DNA of 63,507 nucleotides from UMGS1279 sp045536815 (GTDB lineage Bacteria > Bacillota > Clostridia > Oscillospirales > Acutalibacteraceae), in NCBI GenBank assembly GCA_045536815.1, contig JAZSOH010000024.1, positions 1 through 63,507 of the forward strand, written 5' to 3'. The first letter of the stretch is position 1. The number at the start of each line of letters is the position of its first letter. Below are positions 40,369 through 50,491 of this stretch, piece after piece. The notes beneath the pieces are model-generated. The model did no database searches. It saw nothing but the letters and a program-made list of their open reading frames with translations, and was not told the origin of the DNA. Both the position numbers and the translations under genes were made by a program.

Positions 40369-42231
40369 ATGTTGGATACAAAAAGACTTGAAGAACTTTT
40401 TTTAACCGTACAAAAGCCGGGAAGATATTCCGGCGGTGAAATGGGTGCGGTTTATAAGGATAAGGAAAATGTTGACGTTCGCTTTGCTTTTTGCTTCCCC
40501 GACACCTATGAAATAGGTATGTCTCACCTTGGAATAAAAATTCTTTATTCTATTTTTAATAGTAGAGATGATATTTGGTGCGAAAGGGTTTTTGCACCCG
40601 GAACTGATTTTGAAGAGGTAATGAGAAGGGAGAATATTCCGCTTTTCGCCCTTGAAAGCCGCGACGCAGTAAAGGATTTTGATTTCATTGGCTTTACACT
40701 TCAGTATGAGCTTTCTTATACAAACCTTTTGAATATGTTAGATTTGGCGGGAGTGCCCCTAAAAAGTGCAGACCGCAAATCCTTAGCGCCGCTTGTTGTT
40801 GCGGGTGGGCCTTGCGCTTGTAATCCCGAACCGCTTGCCGACTTTGTTGATATTTTCTTTTTAGGCGAGGGGGAAGAGGTAGATTTAGAGGTTATTGACC
40901 TTTATAAAAAATTCAAAGCCGAGGGAAAAACCGATAAACAAGAATTTCTAACCCAAGCCGCCAAAATAAAGGGTGTTTATGTACCCTCTCTTTATGATGT
41001 AACCTATGACGCCGAGGGCAAGGTTTTAGAATATACACCTAAAGCTTCGGCGCCAAAAATTGTCGAAAAAAGAATAATGAAGGATATGGATAAGTCACCC
41101 TATCCCGAAAATTTCCCCGTTCCGTTTACCGAAATAGTTCACGACCGCGCTGTTATGGAAATTTTTAGGGGTTGCATAAGAGGTTGCCGTTTTTGTCAGG
41201 CAGGGTTTATATACCGTCCTGTCAGAGAAAAATCGCCCGACATTATAAATCGTCAGGCAAAAACCCTTTGCGATAACACAGGGTATGACGAGCTTTCTCT
41301 TTCTTCGCTAAGCACAAGCGATTATAGGGAGATAGAAAAGCTTTTGTCCACGCTTATTGATTGGACCGAGAAGGATAACATAAGCCTTTCTCTGCCGAGC
41401 CTTAGAATTGATAATTTTTCTCCCGAGCTTTTAGAGAAAATGAAAATGATAAGAAAAAGCGGTCTTACCTTTGCTCCCGAAGCAGGAACCCAAAGGCTTC
41501 GCGATGTTATAAATAAAAACATAACTGAAGAGGATATTTTATCTTCTTGCGAAACTGCATTTAAGGGTGGCTATACGGCGGTTAAGCTGTACTTTATGGT
41601 GGGTCTTCCAACCGAGACGGACGACGATATAAGAGGTATTGCTGAGCTTGCCCAAAAAATAGTTGACCTTTTTTACAAAAATCCAAACAAACCAAAGGGA
41701 AAGGGTGTTACCGTTTCGGTAAGCGTCTCAAACTTTGTGCCAAAGCCTTTTACACCCTTCCAGTTCTGCCCTCAAATAACGGCAGATGAGCTTCATAGAA
41801 AGCATCAGGTTTTAGTTGATGCTATCAAAACAAAAAAGATTTCACTTAGTTGGCACGATAGTAAAACCAGTTCTCTTGAGGGTGTATTTGCAAGAGGAGA
41901 CCGCAGACTTGGTGAGGTTATTTTAGAAGCCTTTAAAAACGGTGCTAAAATGGATAGCTGGGGTGAGCATTTCGATTTTGAAAGGTGGATGGAAGCCTTT
42001 AAGTCGAAGGGCCTTGACCCCGCCTTTTACGCTAACAGAGAGCGTGGTTTAGATGAGGTTAACCCTTGGGACCATCTGGACTATGGTGTAAACAAGGAAT
42101 TTTTAGTTAGAGAATATAAAACAGCGTTAGCAGAAAAAACAACGCCCAACTGCCGTGAAAAATGCGCAGGTTGTGGAGCGGCTAAGTATGGGGAGGGTGT
42201 TTGCTTTGAAAAATGTAAGGCTTCTTTATAA
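40369..42231 (+). CDS. TIGR03960-type radical SAM protein with B12-binding-like domain
   Basis: 620 residues from ATG 40369 behind GGGGGAC. N-terminal Rossmann-like part with FCFPDTYEIGMSHLGIKILY; radical SAM motif FRGCIRGCRFCQAGF (CxxxCxxC) at about 265; C-terminal Cys cluster CREKCAGCGAAKYGEGVCFEKC. The function is not established. Typically paired with the TIGR03936 gene that follows and often near ribosomal genes. Confidence 0.88.
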   Translation: MLDTKRLEELFLTVQKPGRYSGGEMGAVYKDKENVDVRFAFCFPDTYEIGMSHLGIKILYSIFNSRDDIWCERVFAPGTDFEEVMRRENIPLFALESRDAVKDFDFIGFTLQYELSYTNLLNMLDLAGVPLKSADRKSLAPLVVAGGPCACNPEPLADFVDIFFLGEGEEVDLEVIDLYKKFKAEGKTDKQEFLTQAAKIKGVYVPSLYDVTYDAEGKVLEYTPKASAPKIVEKRIMKDMDKSPYPENFPVPFTEIVHDRAVMEIFRGCIRGCRFCQAGFIYRPVREKSPDIINRQAKTLCDNTGYDELSLSSLSTSDYREIEKLLSTLIDWTEKDNISLSLPSLRIDNFSPELLEKMKMIRKSGLTFAPEAGTQRLRDVINKNITEEDILSSCETAFKGGYTAVKLYFMVGLPTETDDDIRGIAELAQKIVDLFYKNPNKPKGKGVTVSVSVSNFVPKPFTPFQFCPQITADELHRKHQVLVDAIKTKKISLSWHDSKTSSLEGVFARGDRRLGEVILEAFKNGAKMDSWGEHFDFERWMEAFKSKGLDPAFYANRERGLDEVNPWDHLDYGVNKEFLVREYKTALAEKTTPNCREKCAGCGAAKYGEGVCFEKCKASL

Positions 42232-42862
42232 AAAAAGCGGCGCTCTTAGGTTTGCGTCCCACCTTGATATGAACAGGTTTATGACAAGATTGCTTAGGCT
42301 TTCTAAGGTCCCTATCTGGTACACCGAAGGATTTAATAAGCACCCGTATATCACCTTTGCGCTTCCTTTGTCGCTTGGCTTTACAAGTGAGTGGGAGGCG
42401 GTTGATTTCCGAATTACCGACGACGAAATGCCTCTTCAAAAGGCTAAGGATATGATAGCAGAGGTTTGTCCTGACGGCATAGAGGTTATTGACCTTTTGG
42501 AGCCTACATACAAGGTTGGTAAAATTGCGTCGGCAGAATTTGAGATAATTTTCGCAGATGATAGCGGTGCCACAGCAGAAACACTCGATAGTTTTTTAAA
42601 TGAGAAGGAAATTTTGGTATCCAAAAAGACTAAAAGGGGCAATATAGAAACTTTTAATGCGAAAGAAAAAATAATAGATTTTGCCGTGCACAAAAAAGAT
42701 TCAAAGGTAAGCCTTAATATAAAACTGCCCGCAGGCGGCAGCGACAATGTGAACCCCAAAATCATCACTTTGGCTTATTTTGAAAAAATAGAAAGTAAAA
42801 ATCCGTTTTGTAGCATTAACAGAAAATTGCTTTATACCGCAGACGGAAATATTTTTAAGTAG
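42206..42862 (+). CDS. TIGR03936 family radical SAM-associated protein (DUF2344)
   Basis: 218 residues from TTG 42206, eight bases behind GGGGAGGG; the gene overlaps the previous one by 26 bp. VRLLYKKSGALRFASHLDMN and WYTEGFNKHPYITFALPLSL are characteristic. Partner of the upstream radical SAM protein. An ATG at 42188 is possible but sits on the ribosome binding site. Confidence 0.8.
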   Translation: MKNVRLLYKKSGALRFASHLDMNRFMTRLLRLSKVPIWYTEGFNKHPYITFALPLSLGFTSEWEAVDFRITDDEMPLQKAKDMIAEVCPDGIEVIDLLEPTYKVGKIASAEFEIIFADDSGATAETLDSFLNEKEILVSKKTKRGNIETFNAKEKIIDFAVHKKDSKVSLNIKLPAGGSDNVNPKIITLAYFEKIESKNPFCSINRKLLYTADGNIFK

Positions 42863-42940
42863 GCAGCGGTAATTGTTTGCTTTCCTGCACTTTATATACT
42901 TCAAAAACCTCAAAAAAGTAAAAAATATGTTATAAAAATA

Positions 42941-42972
42941 ACCTACCGCGAAAACGGTAGGTTATTTTTTAG
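42941..42972. terminator. bidirectional terminator
   Basis: AACCTACCG/CGGTAGGTT, loop CGAAAA, with A-run before and T-run after. Serves both the 42206 gene and the minus-strand micro-ORF. Confidence 0.8.
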
Positions 42973-42992
42973 GCTTTAGCCTTTATGTCTGC

Positions 42993-43124
42993 TTAGCAGC
43001 AGCAATCATTGCCTGTGTTCTGGCAACCACAACCACCGTTGTTACCGCCACCACAGCATACAAGGATTAGGATTAAGATAATAATCCAAGTGCAGTTATT
43101 ACCACCAAAGAAATTGTTACACAT
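42993..43124 (-). CDS. 43-residue Cys/Gly/Asn-rich membrane micro-protein
   Basis: Starts at ATG 43124 with a perfect AAAGGAGG upstream. Sequence: MCNNFFGGNNCTWIIIL start, hydrophobic ILILILV, then CCGGGNNGGCGCQNTG and a final three Cys. It resembles YjcZ/sporulation-associated tiny proteins of Firmicutes in composition only. Too short for common gene callers. The terminator lies behind it. Confidence 0.65.
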   Translation of the reverse strand: MCNNFFGGNNCTWIIILILILVCCGGGNNGGCGCQNTGNDCCC

Positions 43125-43270
43125 AAAAAATGTCCTCCTTTCGGTAGTAAGAATGTAAGTTTAAAGGTGTCTTTAAACTTCTCTTTCCGACTACAATACA
43201 TACTATTCATTTTTTGCAAGATGTGTTCCAAACGAATTTGTTAACGAATTTTTAAATGTGAAAAAAGATA

Positions 43271-43324
43271 TTGACTTTCACTGACTTTCGTGTATAATAT
43301 AATTAAAGGTCAATGAAAGTCAAA
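43271..43324 (+). promoter_or_regulatory. ctsR promoter with two CtsR boxes
   Basis: Promoter TTGACT (43271-43276), 16-bp spacer, TATAAT (43293-43298). One CtsR box GGTCAAT-GAA-AGTCAAA lies at 43308-43324. A second, on the other strand, overlaps the -35 (TTGACTT-TCA-CTGACTT at 43271-43287). Both match the heptad GGTCAAA with 3-bp spacing. Confidence 0.8.
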
Positions 43325-43344
43325 TTTTAGAGGTGATTTTAATT

Positions 43345-43797
43345 ATGAAAATGAGCGATATTATAACGGCAAGAATTTTAAGCCTTTTAGAAGAGTCGGA
43401 AATAAATACTGCAGAAATTCAGCGTAACGAGCTGGCCTCTTTGGTGGGCTGTGTTCCAAGCCAGATAAACTATGTTTTGGCATCACGTTTTACTCCCGAA
43501 CACGGTTATGTTATAGAAAGCCGTAGGGGTGGCGGCGGATTTATTAAAATTACCAAGGTTACTTTGGATAGGTCGTCGGCACTTATGCATATAATTAATT
43601 CAGTGGGCGAGTTTTTAGATGCAGCAAGCGCGCGCATTATAATTGAAAACAGTTTACAAAGCGAACTTATTTCTGAAAAGGCTGCTATTTTAATGCAAGC
43701 GGCGGTATCGGTAACGGTTTTAAGGCAAATTCCGCCCGAGTATCGCGATGCGTATCGCGCGGCGGTTATAAAACAAATGTTACTTGCAGAGATTTAA
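43345..43797 (+). CDS. ctsR: CtsR, repressor of class III heat-shock genes
   Basis: 150 residues from ATG 43345 (AGAGGTGA). Winged helix with the Gly-rich wing SRRGGGGFIKI. Represses its own operon; released when McsB or heat inactivates it. Confidence 0.94.
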   Translation: MKMSDIITARILSLLEESEINTAEIQRNELASLVGCVPSQINYVLASRFTPEHGYVIESRRGGGGFIKITKVTLDRSSALMHIINSVGEFLDAASARIIIENSLQSELISEKAAILMQAAVSVTVLRQIPPEYRDAYRAAVIKQMLLAEI

Positions 43798-43815
43798 ACA
43801 CAGGAGGTATAGGCT

Positions 43816-44307
43816 ATGATGTGCGAAAAATGTGGCAAAAATCTTGCTACAACACATATAAAAACAGTAATAAACGGCGCAGTAAATGAAAAAAATCTTT
43901 GTGCCTTTTGCGCCGCTAAAGAAGGCTATTCATCTTTTGGTGGGCACAGTTTATCAAATATGCTTGCTCAAATGCTTTATGACGCGGGCACTGAAAAAAA
44001 TCTTGCTAATGGGCGTTGTAAATGCTGCGGAGCCTCTTTTTCGGATATCGCCGAAAGCGGCAAGGTTGGTTGTAGCGAGTGTTATGAAACCTTTAAGGAG
44101 GAGTTATTGCCTACCTTAAATCGTCTTCACGGTAAGGTAAAGCACGTTGGCAGAGCGCCAAGCTTCAACAAGGGGGAAGAAGATAGTTTAGACAAAAGAA
44201 TTTCTAAACTAAAGGACGAACTCAGCGCTGCCGTTAAAAGTGAAGAGTTTGAAAAAGCGGCACAGCTTCGCGATGAAATAAAGCTTTTGGAAAAGGAGGG
44301 CTTTTAA
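43816..44307 (+). CDS. mcsA: McsA, activator of protein arginine kinase
   Basis: 163 residues. Two CxxC zinc sites (CEKCG, CAFC) and two more (CKCCG, CSEC), then a C-terminal UVR coiled-coil motif (AAVKSEEFEKAAQLRDEIK). Binds and stimulates McsB. Confidence 0.93.
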   Translation: MMCEKCGKNLATTHIKTVINGAVNEKNLCAFCAAKEGYSSFGGHSLSNMLAQMLYDAGTEKNLANGRCKCCGASFSDIAESGKVGCSECYETFKEELLPTLNRLHGKVKHVGRAPSFNKGEEDSLDKRISKLKDELSAAVKSEEFEKAAQLRDEIKLLEKEGF

Positions 44308-44308
44308 G

Positions 44309-45328
44309 GTGGCAGTTTGGTATAAAGAAAACAAAAAAGAAAACACCCCTGTAATAAGCTCAAGAATAAGACTTGCGCTTAATGTAAAGGGCCTGCCTTT
44401 TCCCAGAAGAATGAACGAAACGCAAAAGACAGATTTTTTGGAGAGTATTAAGAATATACTTGACGGAGCTTTGGTATCAGACAACTTAAAGCTTAAATAT
44501 TTTAATATAGCAGACATTCCTGAAAAAGAGCTTTTTGCTATGGTAGAAAGACACACAGTCAGTCCCGATTTTGTTGAGAAAAAAGGGGCCAGAGGTATTG
44601 TTATAAGTGAGGATGAAACCGTAAGTGTTATGCTTCTTGAAGAGGACCACATAAGAATTCAGGTTATTTACGGTGGTTTGGAGCTATACAAAGCCTACGA
44701 GGTTGCCACAAGTATAGAAAGCCTTTTGGCAGAAAAGCTCACCCTTGCCTTTGATAGCAGTCTTGGTTTTTTAACCTCATGCCCTACAAATCTTGGCACA
44801 GGGCTCAGGGCTTCGGTTATGCTGCATCTCCCCGTTTTAGAAAGCGTTGACGGTCTTTCGGAAATCTCTTCTTCGGTATCAAAAATCGGCCTTACAGTAA
44901 GGGGAATGTACGGAGAAAAAAGTGAATCGAAGGCGGCGCTTTACCAGTTATCTAACCAAGTAACCTTGGGAATTTCAGAACAGGCGGCTATAGAAAATCT
45001 CATATCTATTACCAATCAGATAATTAAAAGGGAAGAAAATGCCCTTTCAAAACTTGATAAAACGGCGCTAGAGGACCTGGTTTTCAGGGCAGTTGGAACT
45101 TTAAGGTATGCGAGAAGAATTTCAAGCGAGGAAACAATGAAACTTCTTTCTTATGTTAGACTTGGTGATTTTGCGGGCATACTGAATTTAAAGGACAAAT
45201 CTCTTCCCATAGCACTTTTAATTGAAACCAAGGCATCATTTTTGCAAAAAAGCCACGGCGAGATGTCCGCAGGTGAAAGGGATATATTAAGGGCGAATAT
45301 TATAAGAGAAGCATTTAAAGAACTTTGA
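44309..45328 (+). CDS. mcsB: McsB, protein arginine kinase
   Basis: 339 residues of the phosphagen kinase fold: ISSRIRLALNVKGLPFPRRM (N-terminal), SCPTNLGTGLRASVMLHLP (active site Cys), and GMYGEKSESKAALYQLSNQ. Marks proteins with phosphoarginine for degradation by ClpC. Confidence 0.95.
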   Translation: MAVWYKENKKENTPVISSRIRLALNVKGLPFPRRMNETQKTDFLESIKNILDGALVSDNLKLKYFNIADIPEKELFAMVERHTVSPDFVEKKGARGIVISEDETVSVMLLEEDHIRIQVIYGGLELYKAYEVATSIESLLAEKLTLAFDSSLGFLTSCPTNLGTGLRASVMLHLPVLESVDGLSEISSSVSKIGLTVRGMYGEKSESKAALYQLSNQVTLGISEQAAIENLISITNQIIKREENALSKLDKTALEDLVFRAVGTLRYARRISSEETMKLLSYVRLGDFAGILNLKDKSLPIALLIETKASFLQKSHGEMSAGERDILRANIIREAFKEL

Positions 45329-45343
45329 TAGAAAGGAAAAACT

Positions 45344-47806
45344 ATGAAATACAATTTTAATGGGTTTACGGACAAGGGGAATATTGCGCTTAATGCCGCA
45401 ATTTCTTCGGCAGAAAACCTTGGTCATACTTATATAGGAAGCGAGCATTTGCTACTTGGCATTTTGCAGTCGGGTGGCGGCGCGGCTTATATTGTTTTAA
45501 GTGATAGCGGTGTTACTAAAGAGGGGGTAGAAGCCCTTTTAAAAGATACTGTAGGTAAAGGTGTACCTACTAAGCTATCTCCCGAAAACTTTACTCCCAG
45601 AGCAAAAAGAATAATTGAAAATGCGATTTCGGGAACAAGAGAGCTTGGAAACAAGTTCGTTGGTACCGAGCATATTCTTATTGGCATTTTGGGCGAGGGT
45701 GATAACTACGCCATTCGCTTTTTAAACGAGCTTGGTGTTGATGTAGCTGTGCTCACAACAAAGGTGCTTGAGATTTTAGGGATTTCCGAGCAAATGCAAA
45801 AGGGCGGAACCCCTAAAAATGAATCGGGCAGAAAAAACGGCGGCAAGGGAAAGTCATCAAAAGCAGATGCAACCGAAAAATACGGTCATGACCTAACTCT
45901 AGATGCAAAAAATAAAAAGCTCGACCCCGTTATAGGAAGGGAAGATGAAATAGAAAGGGTTATACAAATTCTTTGCCGAAGAACAAAGAACAATCCTTGC
46001 CTTATAGGCGAACCGGGCGTAGGCAAAACGGCAGTTGTTGAGGGACTGGCTGAGAGAATTGCCGAAGGCGATATACCCGACCTTTTAAAAGATAAAAGAA
46101 TTATTTCTTTAGACCTTACAGGAATGGTAGCGGGTGCCAAATACAGAGGCGATTTTGAAGAAAGAATAAAGGCTATCATTGATGAGGTTAGCCAAAGCGA
46201 AGATATTATTCTTTTTATAGATGAGGTGCATACTATTGTTGGTGCAGGGTCGGCAGAGGGTTCTACCGATGCGGCGAATATACTAAAACCTTCTCTTGCC
46301 AGAGGAGATTTACAGGTAATTGGTGCTACAACACTTGCAGAATATCGGAAAAATATCGAAAAGGATGCGGCACTTGAAAGAAGATTTCAACCCGTTACGG
46401 TGGGTGAGCCAAGCGAAGAGGACAGTATAAAGATTTTAAAGGGACTTCGCGACAAGTATGAGGCTCACCACAACGTTAAATTTACCGATGATGCGGTGGT
46501 TTCGGCAGTAAAGCTCTCAAAAAGGTATATAAACGACCGATTTTTACCCGACAAAGCGATAGATTTAATTGATGAGGCGGGGTCTAGGGCAAGGCTTGAA
46601 AAGACAACCGAGCCAAAGGAAATTAAGGAGCTTGAAAACTCTATAAACGAGGTTTTAGAGGAGAAAAACGGATATATAAATTCTCAAAACTTTGAAAAGG
46701 CCGCAGAGCTTAGAGATAAGGAAAAAGAACTGACCTTAAAGCTCGACCAAAAGAAATCTGATTGGCAGGCAAAGCTTAAAAAGACACAAAAAACCGTAAC
46801 CGAAAAGGATATTGCTGAAATTATTTCCAAATGGACGGGAATTCCTACAGGGCAGCTTACCGAGGAAGAAAGCGAAAGACTGCTTAAAATGGAGGGGATT
46901 TTGCATTCCCGCATTATAGGTCAAAACGAGGCGGTTACCGCAGTTTCAAAGGCAATAAGAAGAGGCAGGGTTGGGCTTAAAGACCCCAAAAGGCCAATAG
47001 GCTCGTTTATCTTTTTAGGACCTACAGGCGTAGGCAAAACCGAGCTTTGCAAAGCCTTAGCCGAGGCTATGTTTGGCAGTGAAGACGCTATGATACGTCT
47101 TGATATGTCGGAGTATATGGAAAAGCATACGGTATCTAAAATTGTTGGTTCTCCACCCGGGTATGTAGGCTTCGAAGAGGGCGGACAGTTAACCGAAAAG
47201 GTTAGAAGAAAGCCATATTCGGTAATTCTTTTTGATGAAATCGAAAAGGCGCATCCCGATGTATTTAATGTTCTTTTGCAAATACTTGAAGACGGCGTTT
47301 TGACAGATTCGCAAGGACGTAGGGTAGACTTTAAAAATGCGGTTATTATAATGACCTCAAATATAGGCGCACGTCTTATTACCGATAAAAAGGTGTCTTT
47401 CGGATTTTCGGCAGAAAATAAAGATAGCAGTTTAGATATAAACGTTAAGGATGAGGTATTGAAAGAGCTTAAAAACCATTTCCGTCCCGAATTTTTAAAC
47501 CGTGTTGATGACATTATAGTATTTACAAAGCTTTCGGAGGACGATATAGAAAAAATCGCTCAAAATATGCTTTGTAATTTAAAAGAAAGGCTAAAAGCAC
47601 TTCAAATCGAAGTAGAATTCGATTATAGCGCAGTAAAGGAAATTGCCAAACAGGGCTTTGACACAGTTTATGGCGCAAGACCGCTAAGACGCGCTATTCA
47701 GTCAAAAATCGAAGACCCCTTAAGCGAAAAGATACTTGACGGCAGTGTAAAAAAGGGCTCAAAAACGGTTTGCAAATTTGAAAATAACGAATTTGTTTTT
47801 AGGTAA
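45344..47806 (+). CDS. clpC: ClpC, AAA+ unfoldase
   Basis: 820 residues. N-terminal double Clp_N domain, Walker A GEPGVGKTA and GPTGVGKTE, Walker B IILFIDEVHT and SVILFDEIEKAHPD, and UVR middle region (INSQNFEKAAELRDKEKEL). Works with ClpP and McsB. Last gene of the CtsR operon. Confidence 0.96.
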   Translation: MKYNFNGFTDKGNIALNAAISSAENLGHTYIGSEHLLLGILQSGGGAAYIVLSDSGVTKEGVEALLKDTVGKGVPTKLSPENFTPRAKRIIENAISGTRELGNKFVGTEHILIGILGEGDNYAIRFLNELGVDVAVLTTKVLEILGISEQMQKGGTPKNESGRKNGGKGKSSKADATEKYGHDLTLDAKNKKLDPVIGREDEIERVIQILCRRTKNNPCLIGEPGVGKTAVVEGLAERIAEGDIPDLLKDKRIISLDLTGMVAGAKYRGDFEERIKAIIDEVSQSEDIILFIDEVHTIVGAGSAEGSTDAANILKPSLARGDLQVIGATTLAEYRKNIEKDAALERRFQPVTVGEPSEEDSIKILKGLRDKYEAHHNVKFTDDAVVSAVKLSKRYINDRFLPDKAIDLIDEAGSRARLEKTTEPKEIKELENSINEVLEEKNGYINSQNFEKAAELRDKEKELTLKLDQKKSDWQAKLKKTQKTVTEKDIAEIISKWTGIPTGQLTEEESERLLKMEGILHSRIIGQNEAVTAVSKAIRRGRVGLKDPKRPIGSFIFLGPTGVGKTELCKALAEAMFGSEDAMIRLDMSEYMEKHTVSKIVGSPPGYVGFEEGGQLTEKVRRKPYSVILFDEIEKAHPDVFNVLLQILEDGVLTDSQGRRVDFKNAVIIMTSNIGARLITDKKVSFGFSAENKDSSLDINVKDEVLKELKNHFRPEFLNRVDDIIVFTKLSEDDIEKIAQNMLCNLKERLKALQIEVEFDYSAVKEIAKQGFDTVYGARPLRRAIQSKIEDPLSEKILDGSVKKGSKTVCKFENNEFVFR

Positions 47807-47810
47807 TAGA

Positions 47811-47842
47811 AAACCCCCTAAATCATATTGCTTTAGGGGGTT
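47811..47842. terminator. terminator between convergent clpC and P-type ATPase
   Basis: AACCCCCTAAA/TTTAGGGGGTT stem, T-rich on the plus side and A-rich on the other. Confidence 0.75.
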
Positions 47843-47854
47843 AAATCTTTTTAA

Positions 47855-50491
47855 TTAATGGTTTTTGTGCTTAATAAGGCCAAGAGCCTTTGAAATCTCC
47901 ATAACAAATAGAGGAACAAGCACAAGGCCAACTGCGATCAAATAGAATTTCCAGGGTAGATAGATAAGACCAAAGATGGTATTAACACCCGGGACAAACA
48001 GAACTAAAATCATAAGAAGTGTGGAAACAAGAGCCGCACTGTTAAGATTTTGGTTACTGAACGGTCCAATTTTGAATAGCGAACGTTCACTACGCATATT
48101 GTAGGCTTGAACAATCTGGCAGAAGGCAAGTACGAAGAAGGCCATTGTTTCACCTGCGGCAAGCTTTAATTCGTTTGCGCCTACGTATAAGGTTTTACCA
48201 AGGAAGTAAGCTATAAGGGTGAGCAAAGCAAACATAGCGCCTTGAAGAACAACCCTAACGCCAAGTCCGTGAGCAAAAATACCTTCATCCTTCGGTTTAG
48301 GCTTTCTGTCCATTATATCGCTTTCAACCGGCTCCATACCAAGTGCGATAGCCGGAAGAGAGTCGGTAACAAGGTTTATCCAAAGAAGCTGCATAGAAAG
48401 TAGCGGAGATTCACCGAATATAAGCATCGCAAAGAAAACAGTAAACACTTCGCCAATGTTGGTACCAAGTAAAAAGCCTACAACCTTACGAATATTAGCG
48501 TAAATGCCTCTACCTTCTTTAACTGCGTCAACAATTGTTGCGAAGTTATCGTCGGTAAGGGTCATATCTGCGGCGCCCTTTGCAACGTCGGTACCTGTGA
48601 TACCCATAGCGCAACCAATGTCGGCCGCTTTAAGTGCGGGAGCATCGTTAACACCGTCACCCGTCATAGAAACAACCTGACCTTTTCTTTGCCAAGCCTT
48701 AACTATGCGGATTTTATTCTCAGGCGAAACACGAGCATAAACCGAGATGTCGGTTATAATTTCATCGAATTCCTCGTCGGTGAGCTTATCAAGCTCTACA
48801 CCGGTAATAGCCTTGTCGCCGTCTTCAAAAATGCCAAGCTCTTTCGCAATAGCAGAAGCGGTAACAACGTGGTCGCCTGTAATCATAACGGGTTTAATAC
48901 CCGCCTTTTTACAAACTGCAACGGCATCCTTCGCTTCGGGTCTTGGCGGGTCAATCATACCAACAAGTCCCATAAAGGTAAGGCCGTTTTCAAGGTCTTC
49001 AGAGGTAAGAGTTTCGGGTACGGCGTCAATTTCTTTAAAGCCTACTGCCAAAACGCGAAGAGCATCGCTGCTCATTTCCTCGGTAACGCGTTTCGCGGTT
49101 TCAAGGTCGCCCGCAATACATCTTTCTGCCATCATATCAAAGGCGCCCTTAACAATTACAATAAGCTTGCCGTCAATTTTATTGATGGTAGACATAAGCT
49201 TACGATCAGAGTCAAAGGGAATGCCGCCAAGACGAGGATATGCTTCGTTCAAAGAGTCCTTCTCAAAGCCGTTTTTATGGGAAGCAACAACAATGGCGGT
49301 TTCGGTTGGGTCGCCAATATGTTGTTCTCCCTCTGCGGAAAATATTACAGAGCCATCTGAGCAGAGAGTACCATAATTCAAAAGTTTTCTGATTTCTTCA
49401 GTGTTTTCAGAGCAAATATCTTCAGGCTCTTTATTGCCGTCAACAAAAGCTTTAACAAGGGTCATTTGGTTAAGGGTTAAGGTGCCTGTTTTATCGGAAC
49501 AAATGATAGATGCGCTACCGAGGGTTTCAACGGCGGGAAGACGACGGATAAGAGCATTTTTCTTAACCATTCTTTGAACGCCTATTGAAAGAACAATGGT
49601 AACAATAACAGGTAGACCTTCGGGAATAGCCGAAACAGCAAGAGATACGGCAACCATAAAGATTTCCATAGGAGGAATATTGTCAATAAGACCTACAACA
49701 AAAACTATAGCGCAAGCAACGAGCGCCAAAATACCAAGATATTTACCAAGCTGTGCAAGTTTTTGCTGTAATGGGGTTTGACCCTCATCTTCTCCCTCTA
49801 AAAGACCTGCAATTTTACCCATTTCGGTATCCATACCGGTACCGGTTACAACGGCAACTGCGTTACCGTAGGTTATACTGCAGCCCGAAAACACCATATT
49901 GGTACGGTCGCCGATAGGGGCGTCCTCTTTAATAGAGGCAGCAGCATCCTTTTCGGATGGAACCGATTCACCGGTAAGTGCAGATTCTTCACTTTTAAGG
50001 CTTGTGCTTTCGATAAGTCTAGCATCGGCAGGAACAAAGTCGCCTGCTTCAAGCTTAATTATATCGCCGGGAACAAGGCGGTCGGCCTGAATAATTTTTT
50101 CTTCGCCGTCGCGAATAACCCTCGCGTGAGGCGCCGACATATTTTTAAGTGCGTCTAAGGCTTTTTCTGCCTTACTTTCCTGCATAACACCCATAATTGC
50201 GTTAACAACAACAATTAAAAGAATTAAGGCAGGTTCAAAAAATTCTTTTGGATTTCTTTCAACGCAGGCAATAACAAAGGAAATTATCGCCGCAATTATA
50301 AGAATGATAATCATAACATCCTTAAACTGGTCCACGAAGCGTTGAAAATTAGATTTCTTTTTCTTCTCGCGAAGCTTGTTTTCGCCGTATTTTTCTAAAC
50401 GGGCTGCAACCTCTTTTTCTGAAAGACCGGTTTTAAGGTCGGTAGAAAGAGCGGTTAATACTTCGCTTTTCTCTTTCGAGTGGAAAAACAT
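47855..50491 (-). CDS. P2-type cation-transporting ATPase (Ca2+/Mn2+)
   Basis: 878 residues. Motifs: LTGESVPSEK, SAIPEGLPVIVTIV (membrane Glu site), CSDKTGTLTLNQM (phosphorylated Asp), MTGDGVNDAPALK, and a typical cation C-terminal domain. Closest in type to bacterial SERCA-like pumps. The probable Mn2+ riboswitch upstream suggests that manganese export is at least part of its role. Confidence 0.9.
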   Translation of the reverse strand: MFFHSKEKSEVLTALSTDLKTGLSEKEVAARLEKYGENKLREKKKKSNFQRFVDQFKDVMIIILIIAAIISFVIACVERNPKEFFEPALILLIVVVNAIMGVMQESKAEKALDALKNMSAPHARVIRDGEEKIIQADRLVPGDIIKLEAGDFVPADARLIESTSLKSEESALTGESVPSEKDAAASIKEDAPIGDRTNMVFSGCSITYGNAVAVVTGTGMDTEMGKIAGLLEGEDEGQTPLQQKLAQLGKYLGILALVACAIVFVVGLIDNIPPMEIFMVAVSLAVSAIPEGLPVIVTIVLSIGVQRMVKKNALIRRLPAVETLGSASIICSDKTGTLTLNQMTLVKAFVDGNKEPEDICSENTEEIRKLLNYGTLCSDGSVIFSAEGEQHIGDPTETAIVVASHKNGFEKDSLNEAYPRLGGIPFDSDRKLMSTINKIDGKLIVIVKGAFDMMAERCIAGDLETAKRVTEEMSSDALRVLAVGFKEIDAVPETLTSEDLENGLTFMGLVGMIDPPRPEAKDAVAVCKKAGIKPVMITGDHVVTASAIAKELGIFEDGDKAITGVELDKLTDEEFDEIITDISVYARVSPENKIRIVKAWQRKGQVVSMTGDGVNDAPALKAADIGCAMGITGTDVAKGAADMTLTDDNFATIVDAVKEGRGIYANIRKVVGFLLGTNIGEVFTVFFAMLIFGESPLLSMQLLWINLVTDSLPAIALGMEPVESDIMDRKPKPKDEGIFAHGLGVRVVLQGAMFALLTLIAYFLGKTLYVGANELKLAAGETMAFFVLAFCQIVQAYNMRSERSLFKIGPFSNQNLNSAALVSTLLMILVLFVPGVNTIFGLIYLPWKFYLIAVGLVLVPLFVMEISKALGLIKHKNH

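Noticed and set aside
47811..47842. Regulatory element for the ATPase
   Set aside because: The hairpin lies downstream of both convergent genes and has terminator features on both strands.
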